Assembly: GCA_910578365.1 (NCBI GenBank)
Contig: CAJTRC010000032.1
Location: 1 to 27,125, forward strand
From: an uncultured Muribaculaceae bacterium
GTDB lineage: Bacteria; Bacteroidota; Bacteroidia; Bacteroidales; Muribaculaceae
DNA length: 27,125 bases
Direction of reading: 5' to 3'
Positions 16,632 through 24,788 of the stretch are shown here, in pieces. Numbering within the stretch: position 1 is the first letter of the stretch; every line of letters begins with the position of its first letter. The position numbers were made by a program, and so were the translations under genes. The notes below the pieces were generated by a model. The model had not been told where the DNA came from. It made no database searches and saw nothing but the letters and a program-made list of their open reading frames with translations.

Positions 16632-16665
16632 TTCACCTTCTATATCTATACCAAAAACCAAATTC

Positions 16666-17910
16666 ATGGCTAAAGTAAAACCATTCAAAGGACTGCGTCC
16701 GCCGCGCGAGATGGTCACCGAAGTGGCTTCCCGTCCCTATGATGTGCTTAACTCCGAAGAAGCACGTAAAGAAGCCGAGGGTAATCCCAAGTCGCTTTAT
16801 CACATTATAAAGCCCGAAATCGATTTCCCCGCCGGCACCGACGAACACGATTCCAAGGTCTACGACAAGGCAGTAGCCAACTTCAACGCATTCCAGCAGA
16901 ACGGCTGGCTTGTGCAGGACAATGCCGAGCACTATTATCTCTACGCTCAGACCATGGATGGCCGTACACAGTACGGCATCGTTATCGCCGCAGCAGTAGA
17001 GGATTACATGAACGAGAACATCAAAAAGCACGAACTTACCCGTCGCGACAAGGAAGAAGACCGCATGAAACATGTGCGTATCAACAACGCAAACGTCGAA
17101 CCGGTGTTCTTTGCCTTCCCCGACAACAACGTGCTTGAGAATATCATACGCAATGTTGCAGCCACCGAGCCCGAATATGACTTTGTAGCTCCCGACGGTT
17201 TCGGCCACACTTTCTGGGTTATCAACGACAGCGAACTCATCAACACCATCACGGCCGAATTCGCCAAGATTCCCTATCTGTATATTGCCGACGGCCATCA
17301 CCGTACTGCTGCCGCTGCACTAGTTGGCGCTGAAAAGGCCAAGAACAACCCCGAACACCGCGGCGACGAAGAGTACAACTACTTCCTGGCAGTGGCATTC
17401 CCTGCATCGCACCTCAAGATTATCGATTACAACCGTCTGGTAAAGGACCTCAACGGATATTCGCCAGCCGAGTTCCTTGAGCAGCTGATGAAGAACTTCG
17501 AGGTAAAAGACATGGGCACAGCTCCCTATCGCCCCGAAAAGCTCCACAACTTCGCGCTCTATCTCGAAGGCCACTGGTACTCGCTCACCGCACGCGAAGG
17601 CACCTACGACGACAACGACCCCATAGGAGTGCTCGACGTAACCATATCGTCGAATCTTATCCTGCGCGACATCCTTGCTATCCATGACCTCCGCTCCGAC
17701 AAGCGCGTGGACTTCGTAGGCGGCATCCGCGGCCTGGAAGAACTCAGCCGCCGTGTCGACTCCGGCGAAATGGCAGCCGCTCTGGCTCTCTATCCCGTGT
17801 CGATGGACCAGCTTATCCGCATTGCCGATACCGGCAATATCATGCCACCGAAAACCACCTGGTTCGAGCCCAAACTCCGTTCCGGTCTGGTTATACATAA
17901 ACTCGACTGA
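16666..17910 (+). CDS. DUF1015 family protein (possible serine kinase-like enzyme)
   Basis: The 414-residue soluble protein matches the DUF1015 family (COG4198). Recognisable blocks are the start KVKPFKGLRPP, ASRPYDVLNSEEAR, KHELTRRDKEEDRMKH and YLYIADGHHRTAAA. The DGHHR motif resembles that of the ParB/SerK/SbnI fold, in which some members are free-serine kinases, and in Bacteroidales this family often sits beside serA/serC. A role in serine or phosphoserine metabolism is therefore a reasonable inference but not shown. Here it follows purA by 34 bases, without its own promoter, and is followed by a strong hairpin at 17917-17944, so it probably ends the fur-purA transcription unit. Confidence 0.92.
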   Translation: MAKVKPFKGLRPPREMVTEVASRPYDVLNSEEARKEAEGNPKSLYHIIKPEIDFPAGTDEHDSKVYDKAVANFNAFQQNGWLVQDNAEHYYLYAQTMDGRTQYGIVIAAAVEDYMNENIKKHELTRRDKEEDRMKHVRINNANVEPVFFAFPDNNVLENIIRNVAATEPEYDFVAPDGFGHTFWVINDSELINTITAEFAKIPYLYIADGHHRTAAAALVGAEKAKNNPEHRGDEEYNYFLAVAFPASHLKIIDYNRLVKDLNGYSPAEFLEQLMKNFEVKDMGTAPYRPEKLHNFALYLEGHWYSLTAREGTYDDNDPIGVLDVTISSNLILRDILAIHDLRSDKRVDFVGGIRGLEELSRRVDSGEMAAALALYPVSMDQLIRIADTGNIMPPKTTWFEPKLRSGLVIHKLD

Positions 17911-17916
17911 TTCATG

Positions 17917-17944
17917 GCAGGGACGCGGTTTGCCGCGTCCCTGC
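17917..17944 (+). terminator. Strong GC-rich hairpin after the DUF1015 gene
   Basis: Bases 17917-17928 and 17933-17944 form a perfect 12-bp stem with a TTTG loop, seven bases after the stop codon. No T-run follows directly. A second, weaker hairpin (17955-17959 with 17969-17973) is followed by a short T-run, so the two may act together to end transcription or protect the 3' end. Confidence 0.6.
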
Positions 17945-18032
17945 TGTCAAATAGACGGCTATATAAACGCCGTTTTAGCACCTGTTTCACTTATATTTAT
18001 TTATTGATTCGCATATTATTTTAGTATTTCTA

Positions 18033-18040
18033 TATATTTG
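18033..18040 (+). promoter_or_regulatory. Candidate -7 element abutting the DUF4954 start
   Basis: TATATTTG fits the -7 consensus and ends only six bases before the ATG at 18047, so transcription could begin at or next to the start codon. No TTTG lies 19-21 bases upstream, so the element is uncertain. Confidence 0.35.
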
Positions 18041-18046
18041 TCACTG

Positions 18047-20032
18047 ATGTATCGCACACTAACAAACAAGGAAATCAGCACACTTCAGTCGCGCGGATGT
18101 ACCGCCGACGACTGGAACAATATTTCGGTTTCCGAAGGCTTCAATCCTCAAAAATATTCCAACGTACGCTTTTCCGGCGCCATACGCCTCGGCGCTTCCG
18201 ACCGTGAGTTCTGCCTGCCGGGCGGATACACCGTGTCCGCATCTTTATCGAACGTAGCTCTCCACAATGTAAGTCTGGCCGACAACGTGTACATACACAA
18301 CGTAGCCAACTACATTGCCAACTACAACATCGGCTCCGGAACATTCATCGAAAACGTCAATCGGATAGTCTGCACCGGCGGGGCTACATTCGGCGTAGGT
18401 ACCGAAGTATCGGTACTCAACGAAACCGGAGGCCGCGAGGTGCCCATATATCCGCGACTGTCGGCTCAGATAGCATGGCTTGTAGCTATGTACCGTCACA
18501 AACCCGACATGGTGGCCGCCTTGCGCAGCCTGATACTCGCCGAGGCCGACAAAGCGCGCAGCGACCGCGGCAACATAGGCCGCGAAGTGCGGATAATCAA
18601 CTCCGGCGAAATAACTGATGTGAACATTGGTGACTTCGCCTCTATCGACGGCGCTGCGAAACTCACCGACGGCACTATAGCTGCTTCCGAGTCCGACCCC
18701 GTGTACGTAGGCTCAAATGTAATGGCCGAGCACTTTATTCTGGCCTCAGGCGCGCACGTTGCTGAGTCGGTGGTGCTGATACATTCGTTTGTGGGCCAGG
18801 CTTGCCATCTCACCCACCTGTTCTCGGCCCACGATTCGCTATTCTTTGCCAACTGCGCCTGCGAGAATGGTGAAGCAGCGGCCATATTTGCCGGACCATA
18901 CACAGTTACGATGCACAAGTCGAGTCTGCTCATAGCCGGCATATTCTCTTTCCTCAACGCCGGCTCCGGCTCGAACCAGAGCAACCACATGTACAAACTC
19001 GGGCCTATTCATCAAGGTGTAGTGGAGCGCGGCTCCAAGACAACCAGCGACTCCTACATACTATGGCCGGCACGCATCGGCGCATTCTCACTGGTGATGG
19101 GCCGCCACGTGAATCACCCGGACACATCGGCCCTGCCATTCTCATACCTTATAGAGAACCGCGGACGCAGCTACCTTGTGCCCGGTGTGAACATAAAGAG
19201 TGTCGGCACCATACGCGACGCCCGCAAGTGGCCGAAACGCGACAAACGACGTGATCCCGACCTGCTCGACTGCATCAATTTCAATCTGCTTAGCCCGTAC
19301 ACAGCCTCAAAGATGCTCAACGGCATCAAACTGCTGAATACAATCGAAGAAACCCTCGGCTTCACCGCCGACCAGTTTTCGTACCGCTCCATGACCATCG
19401 ATGCGCGGGCTCTGCGCAAGGGCAAGGAGTACTATGGTATGGCGCTCGACAAGTTTATGGGCAACTCGCTTATACATCGACTCAAAGATGTAAGCTTAGA
19501 ATCCGACGCAGACATACGCCGGCTGTTGCGTCCTACTATCGAGGCGGGCAGAGGCGAGTGGATTGACCTTGCAGGCATGATAGCCCCACACAACGAAATC
19601 GAACGCCTGAGCAGCGACCTTGCGTCGGGACGCTGCGCATCACTCGACGAAGCGGAAAAGCGCATAAAACAGCTCGCCGCCGACTACTACGACATGGAAT
19701 GGACCTGGGTGGACGAACACTTTGCCCAATGGTATGGCAAAACTACACAGGAACTTACTGCCGCTGACGTGGCCAGCATAGTAGAGCGCTGGCGCAACAG
19801 CGTGGTGACTCTCGATAAAATGCTGTATGACGATGCACGCAAGGAATTCTCACTGGTATCGCGTATCGGTTTCGGTGCTGATGGTTCCGAAGCAAGCTGT
19901 GAAGCAGACTTCGAACAAGTCCGCGGCGAGTTCCAGTCCGATGACTTTGTAAAAATGGTTCTCGACCATATCGACAAAAAAACAGCCCTCGGCAATGAAC
20001 TCCTGGGGCGTCTGAAACACTTACTTAACTGA
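18047..20032 (+). CDS. DUF4954 family protein with a left-handed beta-helix region
   Basis: The 661-residue protein matches the Bacteroidales DUF4954 family, whose function is unknown. I use the ATG at 18047 (MYRTLTNKEI), which aligns with the family N-terminus as I recall it, rather than the in-frame TTG at 18038. The first ~400 residues contain hexapeptide-like turns (VALHNVSLADNVYIHNVANYIANYNIGSGTFIENV) suggesting a left-handed beta-helix like that of sugar-nucleotide acyltransferases and pyrophosphorylases. Conserved blocks include NETGGRE, GPIHQGVVERGSKTTSDSYILWPARIGAFSLVMGRH and TIRDARKWPKRDKR. The C-terminal third is largely helical. No signal peptide is present. Its stop overlaps the next gene by one base, so the two are probably cotranscribed. 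Confidence 0.9.
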   Translation: MYRTLTNKEISTLQSRGCTADDWNNISVSEGFNPQKYSNVRFSGAIRLGASDREFCLPGGYTVSASLSNVALHNVSLADNVYIHNVANYIANYNIGSGTFIENVNRIVCTGGATFGVGTEVSVLNETGGREVPIYPRLSAQIAWLVAMYRHKPDMVAALRSLILAEADKARSDRGNIGREVRIINSGEITDVNIGDFASIDGAAKLTDGTIAASESDPVYVGSNVMAEHFILASGAHVAESVVLIHSFVGQACHLTHLFSAHDSLFFANCACENGEAAAIFAGPYTVTMHKSSLLIAGIFSFLNAGSGSNQSNHMYKLGPIHQGVVERGSKTTSDSYILWPARIGAFSLVMGRHVNHPDTSALPFSYLIENRGRSYLVPGVNIKSVGTIRDARKWPKRDKRRDPDLLDCINFNLLSPYTASKMLNGIKLLNTIEETLGFTADQFSYRSMTIDARALRKGKEYYGMALDKFMGNSLIHRLKDVSLESDADIRRLLRPTIEAGRGEWIDLAGMIAPHNEIERLSSDLASGRCASLDEAEKRIKQLAADYYDMEWTWVDEHFAQWYGKTTQELTAADVASIVERWRNSVVTLDKMLYDDARKEFSLVSRIGFGADGSEASCEADFEQVRGEFQSDDFVKMVLDHIDKKTALGNELLGRLKHLLN

Positions 20033-21108
20033 TGAATATAAACCTGTTGAAATATCCGGCATCGGCAGCCTTGGCCCTTCTTGGAGCCTTGGCTGCCGAT
20101 GCCTGTACATCGATGGTGGTATCGGGCCGCGCCTCAGCGAGCGGACGCCCAATGCTGTGGAAGCACCGCGACACATCGCAGGAAGCAAATTTTGTGGAGC
20201 GCAGCGCCGCCACCGACAGCACTTTCGCTTACGTGGCTCTGTATAATGCCGGCGATTCGACTCTCGCCGAGGCCTGGACCGGCATGAACAGCCGCGGATT
20301 CGCCATCATGAACACTGCCTCGTATAACCTGGCCCCGGACACAGCCGCATACAAAGACCGCGAGGGCGAGCTTATGTCGGCTGCGCTACAGCGCTGTACA
20401 ACCGTCGACGATTTCGAGCGCCTGCTGTCCGACATGAGGCGCCCACGCGGCGTACAGGCCAATTTTGGCGTAATCGACGCCCACGGTGGAGCGGCATACT
20501 TCGAGGTGGCCGACGACAGTATGGTCCGCTTCGATGCTGACGATGACCCGCACAGCTGCCTGATACGCACCAACTATTCGAAGAGTGGCGAGCCCGATGG
20601 AGGCTACGGCTATATACGCTACGACAATGCGGTACACATTCTGGGCGATGCCATTTGCAAGGGCACTCTCACACCCGAACTCTTTACCGAGGGTGCAAGC
20701 CGCAGTTTCTATCATTCGCTTCTGGGCCGTGATGTTGCAGACGACAACTGCAGCTGGACGGTAGACCAAGACTTTATCCCGCGCTATACCTCCACTGCCG
20801 CCATAGTAATCGAAGGTGTCTGCTGCGAAGACGATGCCCATCTGGCAGTGATGTGGACTGCCATTGGCTACCCGCCATGCGCCATAGTTCAGCCGGTGAC
20901 AGTCAACAGTGTTCCGCAGGGGTTACGCCCCACTCTGCCCGGATTCCGCAGCCCCGACTGCGACGAAGCTCTGGCACGCAAGGCACAGGCATTCCCGCTG
21001 GTTCGCGGAAACGGACAACATTATATCAATCTGGATTATGTAAGGGAGAGTTCTGCCGAGTGCAGCCTTAAATCGCTGGAAAACTACCGCAGATTCAGAA
21101 AGCCTTGA
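20032..21108 (+). CDS. Exported linear-amide C-N hydrolase (Ntn-hydrolase, C45/choloylglycine hydrolase-like)
   Basis: The 358-residue product starts with a hydrophobic segment (about 8-22) ending ADA-CTSMVVSG. Family members use an N-terminal cysteine as nucleophile, so C25 would be exposed by signal peptidase cleavage after ADA. The following SGRPMLWKHRDTS, VQANFGVIDAHGGAAYFEV and IRTNYS blocks fit the C45/acyl-CoA:6-aminopenicillanate acyltransferase and choloylglycine hydrolase superfamily. It should cleave a linear amide bond in the periplasm, such as an N-acyl amino acid or bile-salt-like amide; the substrate is unknown. It overlaps DUF4954 by one base and the convergent menD by 14 bases. 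Confidence 0.88.
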   Translation: MNINLLKYPASAALALLGALAADACTSMVVSGRASASGRPMLWKHRDTSQEANFVERSAATDSTFAYVALYNAGDSTLAEAWTGMNSRGFAIMNTASYNLAPDTAAYKDREGELMSAALQRCTTVDDFERLLSDMRRPRGVQANFGVIDAHGGAAYFEVADDSMVRFDADDDPHSCLIRTNYSKSGEPDGGYGYIRYDNAVHILGDAICKGTLTPELFTEGASRSFYHSLLGRDVADDNCSWTVDQDFIPRYTSTAAIVIEGVCCEDDAHLAVMWTAIGYPPCAIVQPVTVNSVPQGLRPTLPGFRSPDCDEALARKAQAFPLVRGNGQHYINLDYVRESSAECSLKSLENYRRFRKP

Positions 21109-22735
21109 ATACTTCGGCACTCACTTCGGCATCGGTTACAACGCGCATAATCGCCTTGCGCGGAGCTAAGAGAAAACGAGGATACTGCATTCGAAGTTCG
21201 GCGGCCGATGCAACTTCGTAATAGTCAAAACCGAATCCGTCGGCAAGCTGGCGCAACGGCAGATTGATGTTGCCGCTGTAATAGCGCTCGCGCATTTCGC
21301 CGCACATACCTGCGGTAGACCCTATTACGCGGAAAATACCTCCGCCACTGTTGTCGAGTACAACCATCCGGAAATCATCGGGAATTTCAGTCATAGCCAG
21401 CGCACCCATGTCGTACTGCGCACTCATGTCGCCGCAGATCAGCAACACTTTACCGCCTGCGACAGCGGCGCCGATGGCAGTCGACACCGAGCCGTCGATT
21501 CCGCTCACACCTCGGTTGCACTCTACGGCACGCCAGCCTGCGCCACTGCAATACTGGGCATAACGCACCGCAGTGCCATTGCTCAGATGCAGAGTCCGGC
21601 CTTCACTTTCGGGACAACTCTCCAACAGCATTCTCACAGCCACCATGTCGCTCCACGGCACGCGGCAGGTATACTCGCGTGCAATTTCGGTCCCTTCGTC
21701 GTGCAGCTTGCTCCATCTCTCCCCGAAATCACTTTTCGGGCCGGATGAATACCTCTTATACAGCGCCTTGAGAAAGGTCTTCTCATCCATGTCAAAACGC
21801 CGTGTCAAACGTCGGTAGCAGTCCACGGCATAGTCACCGTAGCCTACATACCAGTGTTCGCTCAAAGGTGTTTCTCGCAGATACCGTTTCAGCTCCTTCG
21901 ACACCACTCCACCGCCCGTACTTATCACAAGTCCGGGAGCATAGTCCACGGCCGATTCATGGTGGCCAAGAGCTTTGAGTGCCGGAGCGGCTCCGATGCC
22001 GTCGACATTCGACTGTGCCTCGCACAGTACAGCCATGCCGCACTCGGTGCGCAATTTGTAAAGCAACTGCGAGTACTCACCGTCGGGGCTATGGAATCCG
22101 GCCACAATCATAATCCGATTGTATTCCGGCTCCGGCAACTCCACGCTACAACTGCCGGTGCAATGGTGCGATACAAGCCTGAAACCGCTGTCAGCACAAT
22201 CGACAGTTTCACCGAGCGGTTCGCCAAACTGCATGTTTATATGTACCGGCCCACGGCGGCGGCTTATAGCCATGGTCAGGGCATCGTTGAGTATTCTGTT
22301 TACATATACGGCAGTAGTGGCTTCATCCACAGCAATGTCGTACGAAGCCTTTACTATATTGTCCAGCACTCTGTGCTGATGTAAAGTCTGACTGTCGTCC
22401 TGGTCAATCCATTCCAGCGGACGGTCTGCCGAAATCACTATCAGCGGCACACAGCGATAAAACGCCTCGGCAAGCGCCGGCCCGTAGTTGAGTACAGCCG
22501 ACCCCGATGTACAGATACATGCCACCGGCCTGCCGCCCTGCAACGACATGCCCAGAGCTGCAAACGCTGCGCTACGTTCGTCGATAACGATATGCTTGCG
22601 CAGGAGCTCCGTGGCTTCCAGCGCCAGTATCAGCGGAGTATTGCGCGACCCGGGCGAAACCACCACATCGCGGACACCATATTCAAATAATGCATCGGCC
22701 AGAAGTCTGGCGGTGTATTTGCAGCTTGTGTACAT
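21095..22735 (-). CDS. menD: 2-succinyl-5-enolpyruvyl-6-hydroxy-3-cyclohexene-1-carboxylate synthase
   Basis: MenD is a thiamine-diphosphate enzyme that adds the succinic semialdehyde unit from 2-oxoglutarate to isochorismate in menaquinone synthesis. The 546-residue protein shows VSPGSRNTPL (27-36), the cofactor-activating glutamate E53 in IDERSAAFAALG, and the thiamine-diphosphate motif ICGDMSAQYDMGALAM followed by LDNSGGGIF. It is isolated: its 3' neighbour is convergent and overlaps, and its 5' neighbour mutA is divergent, so it is transcribed alone. An imperfect -7 element (TAACTTTA, minus strand, 22757-22764) lies just upstream. The enzyme call is secure. Confidence 0.96.
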   Translation of the reverse strand: MYTSCKYTARLLADALFEYGVRDVVVSPGSRNTPLILALEATELLRKHIVIDERSAAFAALGMSLQGGRPVACICTSGSAVLNYGPALAEAFYRCVPLIVISADRPLEWIDQDDSQTLHQHRVLDNIVKASYDIAVDEATTAVYVNRILNDALTMAISRRRGPVHINMQFGEPLGETVDCADSGFRLVSHHCTGSCSVELPEPEYNRIMIVAGFHSPDGEYSQLLYKLRTECGMAVLCEAQSNVDGIGAAPALKALGHHESAVDYAPGLVISTGGGVVSKELKRYLRETPLSEHWYVGYGDYAVDCYRRLTRRFDMDEKTFLKALYKRYSSGPKSDFGERWSKLHDEGTEIAREYTCRVPWSDMVAVRMLLESCPESEGRTLHLSNGTAVRYAQYCSGAGWRAVECNRGVSGIDGSVSTAIGAAVAGGKVLLICGDMSAQYDMGALAMTEIPDDFRMVVLDNSGGGIFRVIGSTAGMCGEMRERYYSGNINLPLRQLADGFGFDYYEVASAAELRMQYPRFLLAPRKAIMRVVTDAEVSAEVFKAF

Positions 22736-22793
22736 TGCAGAAACGTTTTGACGATGTAAAGTTACAAAAAAATGCCGATTTTTTCCCGAAAAA

Positions 22794-22824
22794 TTTGTGT
22801 TTAGATTAAAGTTTTGTAAATTTG
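22794..22824 (+). promoter_or_regulatory. Predicted mutAB promoter (Bacteroidetes type)
   Basis: TTTG at 22794-22797 and TAAATTTG at 22817-22824 are 19 bases apart, a full consensus match. Transcription should begin near 22831, leaving a leader of about 90 bases before the mutA ATG. No recognisable riboswitch is seen in that leader. Confidence 0.75.
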
Positions 22825-22921
22825 TGTGCTTTTAATGGGACTCTATGGCCCGTTGAAGGTCAAAATCATACCATAATCAGACACAAACACCTAACTCTAA
22901 ATAAATTACGATTTAATCGTT

Positions 22922-24766
22922 ATGGCAGAAAAGAAAGAACCATTATTCGATCAGTTTCCCGCCACTTCCTATCAGGAATGGCGTACAAAAGTGGAAGCTG
23001 ACCTCAAGGGCGCCGACTTCGACAAGAAGCTCGTGTGGCGCACAAACGAAGGCTTCAACCTTCAGCCGGTTTACCGCCTCGAAGACATCGAAGGCCTCGA
23101 AACCACCAATTCTCTCCCCGGTGAATATCCCTACGTACGCGGTACCCGCAACAACAACGACTGGCTCACCCGTCAGGAAATTGTCGCCGACTCTGCTGCA
23201 AAGGCAAATGAAATCGCCCGCGATGTACTCACCAAGGGTGTGACCTCGCTCGGTTTCAAACTCGCCGAACCCACCAAAGAGGAAATCACTGTTCTGCTCG
23301 AAGGCATCGACCTCTGCAAAATCGAAATCAATATCAACTGCTGCCAGCGTAAAGCAAAAGCTGCGGTTGAAAATCTTGTAGCTTATATTAAGGAAAAGGG
23401 AGCAGAAAAATGCTTCCGTGGCTCGGTTAACTTCAACCCGCTGCGCCGCGCATTCCGCCACGGCGGCGAAATACCCGCAGACTTTGTCGAAACCGCAAAG
23501 GCTATGATTGAGCTTGCTGCCGATGTTCCCGCACTCCGAGTGCTGGCCGTTAACTCGGTTATGCTCAGCGACAGCGGTTCGTACATCGCCCAGGAACTCG
23601 GCTACGCTCTCGCATGGGGCGCCGACTGGCTCACCGCACTGACCGATGCCGGCCTCACCGTCGACCAGGTTGCCACACGCATCAAATTCAACATGGGTGT
23701 GTCGTCGAACTTCTTCATGGAACTGTCGAAATTCCGTGCAGCCCGCATGCTCTGGGCCCAGATTGTGAAGCAGTACAATCCCGAGTGCGAATGTGCCTGC
23801 AAGATGGCCCTTCACGCCGTGACCTCACGCTTCAACCAGACTATATACGACGCTCACGTGAACCTGCTCCGCAGCCAGACCGAATCGATGTCGGCAGCAC
23901 TTGCAGGTGTCGATTCTATCACCACCACTCCGTTCGACGTTCCCTATCAGACTCCGGACGCTTTCAGCGAGCGCATAGCACGCAACCAGCAGTTCCTGCT
24001 TAAGGAAGAAAGCCACCTCGACAAGGTTGTCGACCCCGCAGGCGGCAGTTACTATGTCGAAACCCTCACCGTATCCATCGCCCGCGAAGCATGGAAACTC
24101 TTCCTCGACGCCGAAGCCCAAGGCGGCTTCTTCAAGCTCGTGGCTGAAGGCAAGGTGCAGGACGCAGTAAACGAATCGTGCAAAAAGCGTCACACCGATG
24201 TAGCCCGCCGCAAGGAAATACTGCTCGGTACCAACCAATACCCCAACATCAACGAAATGGCCGCCGGCAAAATCCAGATTAGCGAAAGCTGCAGCTGCGG
24301 TTGCGCCGAACAGAAAGGCGAACACGCACTCTGCGGCAAGCGCGCCGCCTGCGACTTCGAGGAACTCCGCCTTGCCACCGAGGCAGCCGCCAACCGTCCG
24401 AAGGTATTCATGCTCACCATCGGCAACCTGGCTATGCGTCTGGCCCGCGCCCAGTTCTCGACCAACTTCTTCGGCTGCGCCGGCTATGAAATCATCGACA
24501 ACCTCGGATTCAACACCGTGCAGGAAGGCATCGATGCAGCTCTATCCAAAGAATCGGATATCATCGTAATCTGCTCAAGCGACGACGAGTACGCCACCCT
24601 GGCCCCCGAGGCATTCAAGTATCTCGACGGTCGCGCACAGTTCGTAGTGGCAGGCGCTCCGGCTTGCACCGACGAACTCAAGGCAGCAGGCATCGAGAAC
24701 TTTATCCACGTTCGTTGCAACGTACTTGACACCCTTAAGGAATTCAACTCCAAACTTCTGAAATAA
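22922..24766 (+). CDS. mutA: Methylmalonyl-CoA mutase small (beta) subunit
   Basis: MutA pairs with MutB to interconvert succinyl-CoA and methylmalonyl-CoA, part of propionate formation in Bacteroidales. The 614-residue protein has the TIM-barrel domain (about 20-430, including NMGVSSNFFMELSKFRAARMLW and VVDPAGGSYYVETLT) and a C-terminal flavodoxin-like domain (about 490-614). That domain lacks the DxHxxG cobalamin motif, as expected for the non-catalytic subunit. Between them is a linker with six cysteine/histidine residues (C457, C459, C461, H468, C471, C477), which is unusual for a mutase. The gene has its own consensus promoter and is followed 22 bases later by mutB. Confidence 0.96.
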   Translation: MAEKKEPLFDQFPATSYQEWRTKVEADLKGADFDKKLVWRTNEGFNLQPVYRLEDIEGLETTNSLPGEYPYVRGTRNNNDWLTRQEIVADSAAKANEIARDVLTKGVTSLGFKLAEPTKEEITVLLEGIDLCKIEININCCQRKAKAAVENLVAYIKEKGAEKCFRGSVNFNPLRRAFRHGGEIPADFVETAKAMIELAADVPALRVLAVNSVMLSDSGSYIAQELGYALAWGADWLTALTDAGLTVDQVATRIKFNMGVSSNFFMELSKFRAARMLWAQIVKQYNPECECACKMALHAVTSRFNQTIYDAHVNLLRSQTESMSAALAGVDSITTTPFDVPYQTPDAFSERIARNQQFLLKEESHLDKVVDPAGGSYYVETLTVSIAREAWKLFLDAEAQGGFFKLVAEGKVQDAVNESCKKRHTDVARRKEILLGTNQYPNINEMAAGKIQISESCSCGCAEQKGEHALCGKRAACDFEELRLATEAAANRPKVFMLTIGNLAMRLARAQFSTNFFGCAGYEIIDNLGFNTVQEGIDAALSKESDIIVICSSDDEYATLAPEAFKYLDGRAQFVVAGAPACTDELKAAGIENFIHVRCNVLDTLKEFNSKLLK

Positions 24767-24788
24767 TCCGGCGATAATCCATATAAAA

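Noticed and set aside
18038..18046. TTG start for the DUF4954 protein
   Set aside because: The ATG nine bases later matches the family N-terminus, and the TTG lies in the candidate -7 element.
22831..22921. Cobalamin riboswitch in the mutAB leader
   Set aside because: The leader is only about 90 bases and shows neither the B12-box sequence nor the multi-stem structure expected of that class.
22943..23815. Minus-strand open frame (290 codons) opposite mutA
   Set aside because: It is a shadow of the mutA coding sequence and has no motifs.
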